From Syngnathus acus (taxonomy: Eukaryota; Chordata; Actinopteri; Syngnathiformes; Syngnathidae), in the NCBI RefSeq assembly GCF_901709675.1, contig NC_051087.1, positions 5,537,001-5,601,000 of the forward strand: a stretch of DNA of 64,000 nt, in the 5' to 3' direction. The position numbers and the translations under genes are program-made. The notes under the pieces were generated by a model, which did no database searches, was not told the origin of the DNA, and saw nothing but the letters and a program-made list of their open reading frames with translations. Below are positions 1 through 11,625 of this stretch, piece by piece. Positions within the stretch are counted from its first letter, which is position 1. Every line of letters begins with the position of its first letter.

Positions 1-436
1 ACATCAGTGGTGAAATTGAGGTGAAGAAGATATTCAGGTTGTGGGTGTATCATTTTAGCTGGTATTACTATTGCCAATTGTGGTAAACTACTTCGTGGCA
101 GCAGTCCAGCAGTCACTGATTCAAACTAGTTCCAGGAGTAAACAGGCCAAAATTACACATGGCCATTGTGTGGGTGTGAGCTGGAGACGACGTCAGTTTG
201 TGCACCCTTAAGGTTATGATCCTACCACAGAGTGAGTCTCTTCTTGGTGGGGTGACATGTGATGTCAGCAATTCTGAACATGACCCGTGGCCGGTAATAG
301 TTTCTGCATGAGTGTGTTCATTATATTATTCACTGTATATTATAGCTCAGACATGAACGATGAATTGCGATATAGCAAGGAACATCTTTCCTAAAAATAA
401 AAGTGTAAATACCAGTATAGACTGAATTGGTTCTAC

Positions 437-747
437 CTGAATACCCTGGCCCTGGACCCTCTGTAGCTGCTCCTGAATGTTTCTTAGCTCGTCCTGCTGC
501 CGCTGAATGTTGGCCTGTATCATTCTGGTCCTTTGCTCCAGCTGCTCCTTAAGATGCTGCATAGCATTCACCTGTGCTGAGAACTCCATCACCGGCTGCA
601 GGGTATGGGAAAAGAACAATTTTTAATGATAGCATGTAATGCATGTACATATGCACGATCGATCAATGATTTTTGACGCAGAGAAACGAGCACAGAAGGC
701 AGTAGTAGTGTCTTACCTGTACGTTTGACTGCAGTTGCTGTGGTTGT

Positions 748-779
<32 letters not shown>

Positions 780-835
780 CTGTTGTTGTTGTTGTTGTTG
801 TTGTTGCTGCTGCTGCTGCTGCTGTTGCTGCTGCT

Positions 836-869
<34 letters not shown>

Positions 870-3800
870 CTGATGTTGTTGTTGTTGCTGCGTGATCATA
901 CCCGGAGTGACACTCTGGCTAGTAGTCTGAGAGCTCATGGACTGCAGATATGGACAAACAATTAGGACAATTATATTAATGCTGTATTCAAATAATCTAA
1001 TAAGATTGGTTATGGGACGAAACAGTTTGCTACATGTTGCTGTCTCAAGTTTGTTTAGTCTCACCTGGCTGCTAATGGATGAGCGACGCTGGGACGTCAT
1101 CTCCATGGTTGAAGCCAGGGACTGTCGCGGAGGCGTGGCTGTATCCATATGAAGCTTGGAAGCTGTTGGTGCGCAAACAGAATCAGCGATTAGCTTTAAA
1201 AAAAAAAAAGTTTACTTTTTACATTATTTGTATCAGAGACGATGATTACACTGTATGTCAATGTTTCTCAAATCTGGCTTGCAAAAAGTGGCGTTTTACT
1301 TACAAGTGCAAGTGTTGTCCGATACATGCGATGAGGACTTGCGGGAACTTCGGGAAGAGGTTGAGGGTGTTCGGCTGCGGTCAAACCTTTCTAACGCCTC
1401 CTTGAGGCTGGAAGTGTTCAGCTCTGAACCAGAGTCCTGGCCCTGTCAGGCACAGAATAAGAGTAAATGGGAGGACGTTTATCACAGTTCTCTGTATTAA
1501 TACAAAGAAGTAAAGAAAATATTCTAGATTTGTACCTATTGATTTTTGTGCTGTATATTGTTTGCAAACTAGTCAAGAGGGAACTACTTGCAAGTATTTC
1601 TTACTTAATTCTTTATTTTTATTTAATCTAATGTATGTGCTCGAATGCGGTGCCATGACGAAAAAAAAACGTGCGTACAATAGAAAACAATATTTCACCT
1701 TATCCATAGTGACCTCTGGTTTGGATTCTTCAATGCCCAGCTCCCTTCGCTGTTCCGCCCTCACTTCTGCATAGCTACAGAGATGTTTTTGAGAGAGGAA
1801 GGAAGAGATTTCTGAGTCATTATGAAGACATTTTTAGTTGTTGGAGTGACCTCATTAAAGTGAATTTTGGTTAAAAAAAAAAAAGGTACGAGGATTTTTC
1901 TCCTCCTTATACCTGACGACTGTATGCGTGCAGACAATAAACTCGGGCCGAGAGTTCCACTGGTGATAGGTAATGTAGTAGTGCGTCTGCAGCCATATCC
2001 ACTGTTGACCTTTAGTCAGGAAACGGTAGTAACAAGACTTCCCTTTACCGTACTGCATCACTAAGCAAAGGAAAGACAAAGGGGGCGACAACAGAGCTGT
2101 GAGGAGAAGTACATGGAAAGAATTTTAGCAATGCAGTCAAAGCAAATGTACAAGTGAGCCCTCACAGTGTTCATGGCACTTAGCGAGCGTCTCCAGGTCA
2201 TCCACATGATAATAGTCGTACCCTGAAGTTCCCAGAACCTCAAATGGTAAGTAGCCTATAATTGGTGGAGCTCTGAGGAAAAAGAAATGCATCAGTGGTG
2301 CTGTGTTAATTTAATGTAAATGTAATCAAATCTAGTTGAATCGAATAAACAATTATATATACATAGCAAAAATGTTTGTTTACCTGTGGTCTAGAAAGAG
2401 GAACTTCCACTCTAAACTGTGCCTAGAGGTGAATTCTTCATTGGGCTCTTCTACTGTACACATCTCCTATGAATAGAATAAAAACAATATTTTAGCATTC
2501 TTTTATGTGCTGTCGTTTTTTCCCCCTACCAAATTTTAGGGTGAATACGTCTGAGAGTACCTTGATGAACTGGGGTTTAGTGAGGCGCACAGTAGCCACG
2601 AAGCACACTTGGTCATCAAAGGCTGGCTGTAGAGAGCGCTGTAATACGGCCGCCAGACCATTCCTCGTCACGTTCGGAACTACAAGAGAACAGAGCAAGC
2701 TCTGAGCATGTCAAATGAGAAGCAGCTGCTTCAAACTCATTCAGACAAAAAATGCTACTGTTTGAATTTAAGTCGACTAATAAGTGACGTACCATTGTTG
2801 AGCGACTTGAAATTTCCAATGAAGCTGACATATTCGTAGATGGGAGGTTCTTTAGGGTCAATTGACCCTCGGAGCATATGACAACAAAATTCCATATAGT
2901 TTTTACCTGGAGGAAAAAAAACATGCTTCTGTCAACTAAATTATCGACTATATTTAACAATAATATTTCGGGGACAAGTTCTTAATACAGTGATGCACAA
3001 TGTGCCACCTGACGTACAATCTTTACTAACATTACTACTTTTGGAGGTAAAATTACAATCTCCTAATACCTGTATTTCATATTATACTGTATAGTAAAAA
3101 TTGGGAAATCTATCAAGTTACAAATACATGACACAATAATGAGTTCTGTGTTACTGACTCTTTAAATAATCTGATGTGAGGCTCTCTGGGTCGTCGGGGT
3201 GCGTGGACAAGGCTTTGTACACGTCTGAATGCTCTCCAACTGGCAGGAAGTTTAACAAGTTCTGGTCCACCAGGTCCGCCTGCCAATCCAAGAAAGAAAA
3301 AAAAAAAAAAAAAAGTTTAAATTTGTTCCTTTATACTGCACATTCCGGCAACATAATAAAAAGTTAAATATTCTGTGCTATGCAGTCAGATCTACAAATG
3401 CTGACGTTCCATGCTAGTTACTAGTTGCTAACACAAGCCGCCAATGTTACCTAGCAAAAAGATGAGCAATGACTTTAGAATAATAAAATATAGACTGGGA
3501 TACTCACAGGAAGGTGTTCCAGTAATGAAGTGACACTCTCTGACACATAGAGGATATTCCCATCAGTCATTATTGCTATGAAGAAGCCATCCAGTGCCTG
3601 ATAATGTCAGGGAAATACAAAACCACACTCTTTAATATTAATCTACAACAGTGGTAGTAGCGTTTACTGATAACTTGTATGTTTAGAATAAAACTGAAGC
3701 TAGATGACTGACCTCCAACATGAGCTGGGTGAACTCCTCATTGCTAAGAAATGGCGGCTTCCAGTCCTGTCTGATCTCACTGGACTCTGACTGGGCAGCG

Positions 3801-4429
3801 ATTTCTAATGAGGAGGAAAGAAATATAAATATTTTGAGAGGTGGAACCGAGGATAGGAACATACAATAAAGAGGTGCAAGGCAACAAAAAACAAACCCAG
3901 CAGTGTCACAACAGGAGTCTGGAAAATGTATTGATAGTGCAAAGCTCAAAAGCTTTTTTTTTTTTAATTACAACTCGCATCACAAAATGACTGCTTGATT
4001 CTGGAGGTTCCAACAGGTCTCACTCAAGTTGTTGTAATGAAAGTAAACACAGGGATGACGTTAACTAGAAAGCAGGAAGATTTTGCCCTGTGATGTGCTG
4101 CACAGAAACAGGAAGTGAGGCGACCTAACCTTTGTGTTTACACAGAAAGTCGATACTTTTCTGCAGGATCGTGGACTTGTCCATCTTCCTGGTGTTGCCA
4201 GGCAACATGGTGCCAAGTTCCTTGATGAGGACATTGAACTGGTCTCTCCGTTTCTTCTCAGACTTGTTGCGGGACACGCTGCATTTCAAAGGCAGGGTTA
4301 GTTAAGCGGGTGTGACATTATGGGAATTTTTAGTGAGTAATCAAATACTAGTATTTGTAGGCAATTTACCGTTTTGCTTTGTCCTTTTCATCTTCTTCCA
4401 TCAACCCATCAAAGATGCTACAATCATCC
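437..4429 (-). CDS. clock: clock: circadian bHLH-PAS transcription factor, 3' end outside window
   Basis: CLOCK pairs with BMAL1 on E-boxes and drives the transcriptional arm of the circadian oscillator in the nucleus. Fifteen coding exons join in frame on the minus strand. In order they encode a bHLH ([18 protein letters not shown], exons 4370-4429 and 4130-4278), PAS-A (3713-3804 to 2793-2906), PAS-B with the hallmark [15 protein letters not shown] (1913-2060), a Ser/Arg-rich linker, a 43-Gln tract, and a coiled coil ([17 protein letters not shown]) at 437-595. That last exon, 53 codons, matches the exon deleted in mouse Clock-delta19. The first in-frame ATG in these exons is at 4401 (MEEDEKDK), which gives 584 residues inside the window. 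However, conserved residues (DDxSIFDG) lie in frame upstream of it, so the true start is uncertain. The Q-rich C-terminus is off the left edge. The paralogue NPAS2 is less likely, because IRQDWKPPF and the PAS-A and PAS-B residues follow CLOCK. Confidence 0.94.
437..4429 (-). other. clock: clock coding-exon map
   Basis: Coding exons read from translation plus GT/AG boundaries, listed 5' to 3' on the minus strand: 4429-4370, 4278-4130, 3804-3713, 3597-3508, 3279-3159, 2906-2793, 2679-2561, 2466-2384, 2272-2166, 2060-1913, 1774-1699, 1442-1304, 1162-1065, 941-717, 595-437. Reading frames join without a break at all fourteen junctions. The donor of exon 3279-3159 is a weak GTCAGT. Positions 1-436 show no further exon and are read as intron. 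Confidence 0.88.
744..872 (-). repeat. clock: CAG/CAA triplet tract encoding 43 uninterrupted glutamines in clock
   Basis: A mixed CTG/TTG triplet run on the plus strand reads as 43 consecutive Gln codons in the clock frame. It is bounded by a Pro codon (741-743) and a His codon (873-875), with five more Gln beyond the His. CAA and CAG alternate irregularly, which usually slows replication slippage. The long poly-Leu reading frame on the opposite strand is only its complement. Confidence 0.96.
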
Positions 4430-4864
4430 CTGTGTGAGATGAAAAACATGTTTTGAGAACCTATACCTTACTCTTGCACCTTTTGTTTTTCTCCACGTTC
4501 ACACACTTGTGGGTGGCTTGAAAGCAGATACGCATTGGTAAGAATAGCTAATGGAGGATGTTGGCTAATGAGAATTCCAACATGCCAGCAGCCAGTTTAT
4601 TTTTGGGTCACACAGAAAGCGAGGCAGACAAAGAAAGATCGAAGGAATGTGTTGCGCTCGCCAAGAAGGTTACCAGAGCATTTGTAAAATCAACTGGAAC
4701 GTTTTGGCTCTCTTTCTTATGACTTAGATCAAATTGAATCTTTTACTTTCTGCTCAAGTTTTACTCCCAACCTACTTTGACATATGAAGGGTGCACTTTC
4801 TTGAGGGACTGACATTCAAAAAGAGGGAACGTTTTCATAAACCACACAAGGAATCAAATACAGA

Positions 4865-5095
4865 TGTGAGGAACTACCGTAATTTCTCATGTATAAAATG
4901 CAAAAAAATATATCATGGCACTGTGTTGAAGTGCATGCACCGTGGATGGACGCTACAACGTACCCTATGCTTGATGTCATGGTGGCTGCTTCTCAGGGCT
5001 GTGGTTGTGGTGACTTGCTTTTTAGGCGTGAGGTAGGCATTTGGAAGTCCACCTTGAAAAGAATGGATGGAAACATGTAATAACCTACTACGGTT
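4865..5095. repeat. dispersed transposon fragment in clock 5' intron
   Basis: The stretch opens with a motif, ACCGTAATTTCTCATGTATAA, that resembles the terminus of a very common teleost interspersed repeat. A T-rich and GC-skewed tail without coding capacity follows. Family assignment is from memory of the motif, not from a search. Confidence 0.35.
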
Positions 5096-5416
5096 TAACA
5101 TTTAGAATAGAATTCCAAGATAAAAGAAACAAGTGTAGTCAAATTTATATTGGACCAATCTAGGGCTTTTAGTTGTGTACACAAAAACAATAACACACAG
5201 TAAGTGTAAAGCAGCAGTTCCTGAGACAGACTGTCTCAACTTGGGCACCCTGCCCAGAACAATACCCCAGATGGATAAACTGAATAAGTGGTGACAACTC
5301 AAGTTGCTATTAAAAAAACACACACAGATTTGTCCACAAACGGCAAGACTGGCTTTCCGAAAAGACATGTTCCTTTTTTGCTGGTTTGGTAGTGACAAGA
5401 AGAAAAAAAACTTTAC

Positions 5417-6474
5417 CTAATCAGGATATTGGCATAAGTGCATTTCTTGTTCAGGAATAAAACTGGAGCTTCATCAAATGCAATCAGTTCCAACACGCTG
5501 GCAAGACTGTTTTAAAGCCCATTCAAAAAATGTATGATTTAAAAAAAAAAAAAAAAGAAAAAAAAAGAAAATCTCAGTGCTTACATTGATGACAAAAGGC
5601 TACGGTGTTCTACTGGGCGATTAATTGTGTTTTTTTTGGGAGGGGGTTCACGTTGATATCTTGAAAAATCCAAACAAAATCAAGACCCCCCCACACACAC
5701 GGCTCATGGAGTCTGCTCACATGCAAAGTTTACACTGATGACACAGAGGTGAACAGAGAAGAACTTGCTTTATTTGTATTTACATTTAGAATTAGTTTTA
5801 TTTATATTTTATTTGAAATGCATGACAGTGCAGCATTTTGTGTGAAAGCATTTTGTGTGTTCACTCACCCCACTGCAGCTCATGCACGGTGTGAGTAAAT
5901 GACTTTTTTTTCAGAGGTTTAAAAAGGGTAAGTAGGGGTTAAAGCCAGGGGGTCATCAGGGGTCACCAGACCACAGAAAAGCCATGGTGGTTTTCCAAAC
6001 CTGTCGGAAACATCAGAACAAGGTCAGTCTGGGGTCAGATTTCACCTGACGTCAGGCTGTAGTAACTAAAACATGAAAAAAAAAGTTCATGCAGTGTGTA
6101 AAAAAATTAGGTACCATATATAAACATCAAAAGCCTGACAAGAAAACTTTTTTCCATACTAATTTTAAGTTTGTGTCTTAGTTTTTGTCTTATAAAAATA
6201 GAATGACTCGTCGGCCTTGAGTAAGGAAAAATAATTCAAATGCCTTGAGGTACGCTCTGTATACAAAACATCACTGCTGAAATGAATAATTTGTAATGCT
6301 TCCATACAGTGCTCTTAAAAAAGTGTTTTGGAGTGGAGTGACCTAGTTATGGAAAAAAGATGATTTAAAACTGTCAACTTACTCGGTCACTGGAATGCCC
6401 CTTTGAGGCAGAGCCTGTTGTTTTACAGGCTTTCCTGAGAGCTTATAGATCTTTCTGTGTGAGCCACACCTCGC
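5417..6474 (-). other. clock: probable 5' exons of clock (6383-6474 and 5417-5506)
   Basis: Two minus-strand blocks have strong acceptor and donor consensus: 6474-6383 (GCAG before, GTAAGT after) and 5506-5417 (ACAG before, GTAAAG after). Joined to exon 4429-4370 they give one continuous open frame that ends [12 protein letters not shown] and rebuilds the conserved CLOCK N-terminal RDDxSIFDG. No in-frame ATG occurs in either block; the ATGs seen open only very short out-of-frame ORFs. They are either 5'UTR exons with uORFs, or coding exons whose ATG lies in an exon I did not find. The rest of 4430-7870 looks like intron. Confidence 0.5.
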
Positions 6475-7599
6475 CTGCAACGCACACACAAACACACACG
6501 AAGCCTGTCAAAAGACAAACCATGAGAACTCATGCTCACTGTTTGACGCATGCAAATGCTAGAGGTCAACATTGGGCTCATTTAAATGAATAAATGAAGG
6601 AACGAATAGCTCAGTGACTGCAAAATGATCTTCACCTTTTTGGTATATTTGACAAAAAAAATACTACACAAAATGTTATTTTATTAAAAACAATAACTCA
6701 AAAATAAAAGGTTTGCTCATATTCAGCCCTCAGCTAGATCACTTTAACAAGCCCAAAGCAACACGAGTATTTTTAATCAAAAATTCATTAAAAAATTAAT
6801 GGAATCATATCGTACTTTTTTAATGTAGAGTAGTCATCATAGGATTTAAAATCTGAAATGGTCCAATTAAAAAAAACAAAAAAAAACACCAACATCCTCA
6901 GACATATTCATTGTACTATACATATACTAATGGCATAATCGAAGGTGAAAATGGGCAAACAATGGCAACAAATAACATCTTCCAAGCAACAATGTCAACT
7001 CCACGAATGAAATATTGGAAGTTTTACAGCAACCATCTTGACCCTGTAGTGGCTCCACTTTGGGAAGCGCTACCATGACCTACTGTACAGTAATCCTCAT
7101 GTCTAAGCTTTTATTTCATCCAGCCATTATTTACAATGTGCACGCTCAAAAATAGCACGTCAAAAAGGAATACCGCATTCATCCCACACCAAATCGCTCA
7201 AAATCGAGTGAATAAAAGAATAAGCAAATGTGCCACAGGTGTTCGTTATACAACCGGGAGAGCAACCCACATACTGTCGCTAGCTAACATGCTAACTAAG
7301 CTCTGCTACCGAAACCTGCCAATTTAGCTAACTCGATTCTTCCTCCCGTTACACTCGCGCTCACCAAACGAGACCAACACGACAAATAACGCATTGGTTT
7401 TTATTTTTCTGAAAAAATGCAATAGTGGCACCATATCACAGCAAAACTGCTTTTGAGCTCCGAGCTGTCACGCAACAACTGAGCACAACATTATTTCGTA
7501 AAATACCGCTGCGTTTCGTCAAACACTGCCGCGCGCCAACATCGCCACTAAATACATTTAAAAAACGCATGAATAACAAAACACACGCACCCACACACA

Positions 7600-8080
7600 T
7601 CTACATACATTACATACAAACACGCGCACGCGCCAGCGAGCGGCCACGCACGTACTCACACACACATACACACACCGCGACGGACGCGCGCATAGACACA
7701 CATCCACAAGGCTGCTGAGAATGTGGGTCACTGGGCCTTGCTCGCCCTCCAGCGTGCGGAAACAGTCCCCGAGCCTCCGCTGCAGTCCGAACGCTTCCGC
7801 GCCTCTCTCACTCACACACACGCATACATACCCCGAAATAAAACAATATTCGTCCACCGCGACGGGCTCACCTCGCCGAGCGTTCGACAGCGAAGCTTTC
7901 GGTTGTGCGGTTCGCTCGTAGTCTTGCATCGAGAGGAGGCGGCGGGGGCCAAGAGGACTCCGGCTTGGGGAGAAAAACAGGAGGCCTACTTCGTACTACG
8001 CCGTACAGTCATGCGCAATAGAGACAGTAGGGCGCACTATTTGGCAAGTACAGTTCCCAAGCAGCCAGGGATCTGAGGGA
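7600..8080 (-). promoter_or_regulatory. clock: CpG-rich clock promoter and non-coding first exon
   Basis: This is the only CpG-dense block upstream of clock, with many CG dinucleotides between about 7620 and 7990. On the minus strand a good donor (GGCGAG then GTGAGC) ends a probable first exon at 7872, with transcription probably starting near 7930-8030. The left part holds CA-rich low-complexity sequence (7580-7720). I see no clear TATA box. E-box or RORE assignment would need a motif scan. Confidence 0.5.
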
Positions 8081-9460
8081 TTTTCGCAGCGGCAAATGAC
8101 TGCGTGTTTTCCTGCTCCACTCATTTTTTTTTTTACATAATTACATAGCCGATCTTAAACCCATATTTGTTTATTATTATAAGGACATAAAGAGTGAATC
8201 ATCCCTGCAGCATGAATAGTGCGCTGTACATAGCAATAGTTATTTTGAGAGCAGTGCCTAATATAAAGCTTATTTGGATTATATATAATGTAGAGGTCAA
8301 TATTTATGTGACGTTATATTTCCAGGGGAAAGGCGGGGTCGGGATGGCCCTCCTCGGGAGAGAAGGGGTTTCCCTTTCAATCGACACCCAATCAAAAGCT
8401 CCATAGGGTGTGACGTTGCACCTATTCCTGTATCGAGGTTCCCCTCACATTATTGATTGATTGCCCCTCACCTCCCGTAGACAACCTTTATAAACACACT
8501 CCATACATCACTAGATACATTTACACATTCTTTTAAGAGCCAAATCACAAGCGGTATTTGGAATTATAGTGCTATTTTGATTCAATTGATTGATTGGAAC
8601 TATCACAGAAGTATTTATGTATTAATTTATTGGTGCGGTTGCGGTTTTTGAGAGCACCGCACCACACCCTTTCTACATATTTGAGCATCTAAAATATTTT
8701 AGGGTGATATAAACATGTCACAATATGCTGGAGCTTTACTGCAGTTTCTGGGAATTATATTACTCTTTGAAAATAAGTATCTCTGTAAAGTCATAGGTAT
8801 TGATCCATTTTTTTATATAGTTTTGGATTAGATGCACAGGTGTTACCTGATGTGTATAACTTCATACATATGTTAAAGTTTCATGAACAAAACACTGTAT
8901 CCTATATTCATATCATTAAGATTAAATATGCTGTAGTAACATAATATTTTTATTGATGCTGTGAAATTTTACGAGGGACTGTCCAAATAAAAACTACTCT
9001 CAAGGCAAAGCAAATGAAGCACACTTAGAATCCGTCTGCTCCTTTTAATCAATAAACCAAATGAGCAGTGGCTCTAAGTCTTTAGAAAGATGAAATCTCA
9101 TTTTACTCTGTTGTGTATGCTTAAATCATATAAACTGAGAGTTGCATGCAGGTGAGTCATACTAAAGACACGTTGATGCAGTAAAAACTGAGTCATTTGT
9201 TAAACACGCCCTACCTTTGTGATGGACGATAAAAGCAAAATGACTTTGCTGACAGATGACCTTCCGAATAAACTCAGCAGAGCTCTTTTGACTAACGTTC
9301 CATTTAGGGCGAGTATGCAGTACTGCTCCACGAGATCCAAGGCTAGCTTTTCATTTGATCTAATAAAAATGTCATGCAGTACACAAAAACACAACAGTGC
9401 AAAATACTGCATAGTGGCCCTTGAAGATGGAAAACGTGCTTTACATTCAAGAGTTTCTTG

Positions 9461-9605
9461 GGTTGAATCTGTGCCATTTGCATGTTCTCCCAATTTTCTC
9501 AGGGCGCATCGAATCGATCATACGTTCCAAAAACATGCACCGTGCCAGTCAGCTGGGCTCGGCTCCAGCTCACCCGTGACCCAAATGAGGACAAGTGGCT
9601 ACGCA
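9461..9605 (+). repeat. teleost SINE-like dispersed repeat, internally deleted
   Basis: It contains segments of a widespread fish repeat: TTTGCATGTTCTCCC, then TTCCAAAAACATGCA, then GCTCCAGCTCACCCGTGACC and AATGAGGACAAG. Related copies occur at 13311-13408, 57640-57890 and 60571-60665. Compared with the 57640 copy, the middle is missing. Non-coding. Confidence 0.5.
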
Positions 9606-9987
9606 GTCATGAACTCTGCCTAGTAACAAGTGGTAGTGAAAATGTAACGTGACCAGAAAACACAACCGGAGAAACTTGGTTGAACAGTGTTGCTTTGTCC
9701 TGCTGCCAGAATCAATAAAGTATTTGTTGATGTGTTAAGAGATCGTCAGTTTTATTGCTGGAATTTATTTTGACTTTTATTGAAAGCCAGCGTAACATCA
9801 TGCATGGTTTGACTGTTTACACATAGAATAGGAACAAAAAAAATCTAAGTTTGGGTTTTTGGAATTGTTCCATAGGTGACATCTTGAAGTTTAATTAATA
9901 AGTTTCCCACAATGCCACAGAATTTTTAACAATCAATTGCTTAGCACGGCCATCGCGTCACAGTCCTCCGAAGGGAACCATAACCCC

Positions 9988-10025
9988 GATGTGGCCCACC
10001 ACAAAAATGAGTTTGACGCCCCTGC
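9988..10025 (-). mobile_element. hAT-like MITE end remnant
   Basis: A short block (GATGTGGCCC ... GAGTTTGACGCCCCTG) resembles the terminal inverted repeat of non-autonomous hAT elements, whose ends read CAGGGGTGTC. The full foldback element at 54024-54223 has the same type of end. Only one end is recognisable. Confidence 0.35.
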
Positions 10026-11625
10026 TCTCTGTAAATAATAATGACAAAATGAATTGATGGGGTTAGATCTCCTGATGAGTAAGTAAGCTAAACCTCATGT
10101 GTTATTCATAAGATTCAACACGTTTCCCTCCCGAGCTACTTCCTGTCTGTAGCCACTCATCTTTCCATCTCCAACGCAAAAAGCCTTTCAAACAAAAACC
10201 ATCAGGACCAACAACAATAATAAAAGCACTTAGCAGTGGAACGACCGCGTCTTTGTTTTCGCAAATGTGACAAATCCAATGGAGCCACATTGCTTTAATA
10301 CCACAAATCAAATCATTCCTTTGGTCTCATTCATTCCGCCGGGACTCGCGCTCCTACAATTTTGGGTCATATTTCTCATAAAGTGGAGCTAAAGAAATGA
10401 TCAGTGTGTATTGTTGCAATCTCCGATTATCCGATTATCGAGTGATATCTCTCGGCCTCGTCATTTTTGTGCGCTTCTGTGCTCAAGGAGAGAGCCAATG
10501 ACTTGTGAGCTTAATGGGAAGCATGCAGAGTGCTATGGGAATTCCATTTCCCACACAACAAGCGTTTAATCACAGAGAAACACTGGGCAACGTGCCACAC
10601 CATGCAGAGATGTCGATATGGGAGTGAGTGGAGGGGAGCAAAAAGACCGGGGGAGGAACCTTACAGTGAGTGCTTGCCTGAAAAGGATGGGACATACTGT
10701 AGCGGTATTGTCAAATACGGGACAGTTCCAATCAGTGTGGGCAGGGTCCCGACATTAGGCCTTGTTGAGTGCTGGCCAAGTCATGGCGGATCGAGCAGAA
10801 CCAATACTGGCGCCATATATTCATAATGTACTACAATAAATTTGAATGATCATGATTTCTGCTCTTATACTGTGTCATTGTGTTTATGGCCATGACTGCT
10901 AACTATCACACTTACACAATTTAATAAGAATGCTTCTAATAATAAATCAAATAAAAAATTATTACAATATTTACATAGCACTTACAGTACATTCCAAAAA
11001 TGCATAACATAAAATGTTTTTTTTGTTATGTTCTATTTATTACAAACTACATTTAAATTAGATTGTTTATTTCCTGTGGTGTGTTTGATTTTTTATGTAA
11101 TTTTATATTACCATACTAAATAGTAACATAAAATAAAATTCATATTTTAGGAATACTTTATAATTTGTGTATTTGATTCTTGTTGAAAAGTAAGCTTTTC
11201 CACTGTGTTTCTGTTTGTGTATTAAAGAATTCCAGGAACTGCTGAATATTTTTCTAGAAACCATAATGATTATGAGGATTATCGTTCTAATGGAGCTTAA
11301 GTGACACAATAAAAATAGCAAGGGTTTGGCCTTTATGGCTTTCTGCTCAGTCCCTCCCATGTTTTTATGAAGATAGTAAAATAGGAAAGTTGCAAGACAT
11401 GGACGGTCACATCTGGTTAGTGCAGTGTGGAGCATGGACTGTATGTGTGTGTTTGCGTGTGTATGTGTGTGTTCTCGAGGAAGCACTCATTTCACACACC
11501 AACCGGAGAGGAAACATCCTGCCATCCTCACCATCTGCTATCAGGTGTTGTAATTTCATCTTTCTATATTTGTTGTCCATTTTTTAGTCATTCAGCCTTG
11601 ATTGTGGTCCTCTGTCTACACGGTG

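Larger units (their letters stand above)
8081..11625. other. intergenic region between clock and exoc1l
   Basis: AT-rich sequence with no convincing exon. It contains a dispersed repeat (9461-9605) and an hAT-like remnant (9988-10025), described separately. Open frames here are short, have no splice context and look like chance. Confidence 0.7.

Noticed and set aside
735-965. Poly-leucine reading frame on plus
   Set aside because: Complement of the clock poly-Q codons. The clock exon on the minus strand has proper splice sites and homology.
437-4429. Assignment as npas2
   Set aside because: PAS-A and linker residues ([27 protein letters not shown]) match CLOCK. NPAS2 diverges at these points.
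7423-8076. Overlapping open frames in the clock CpG-rich promoter
   Set aside because: High GC content and CA-rich low complexity lengthen chance frames. No homology or splice logic.
9200-9623. Opposed 97-aa and 134-aa frames near a SINE-like repeat
   Set aside because: One runs into the dispersed repeat. Neither shows a recognisable domain or codon pattern.
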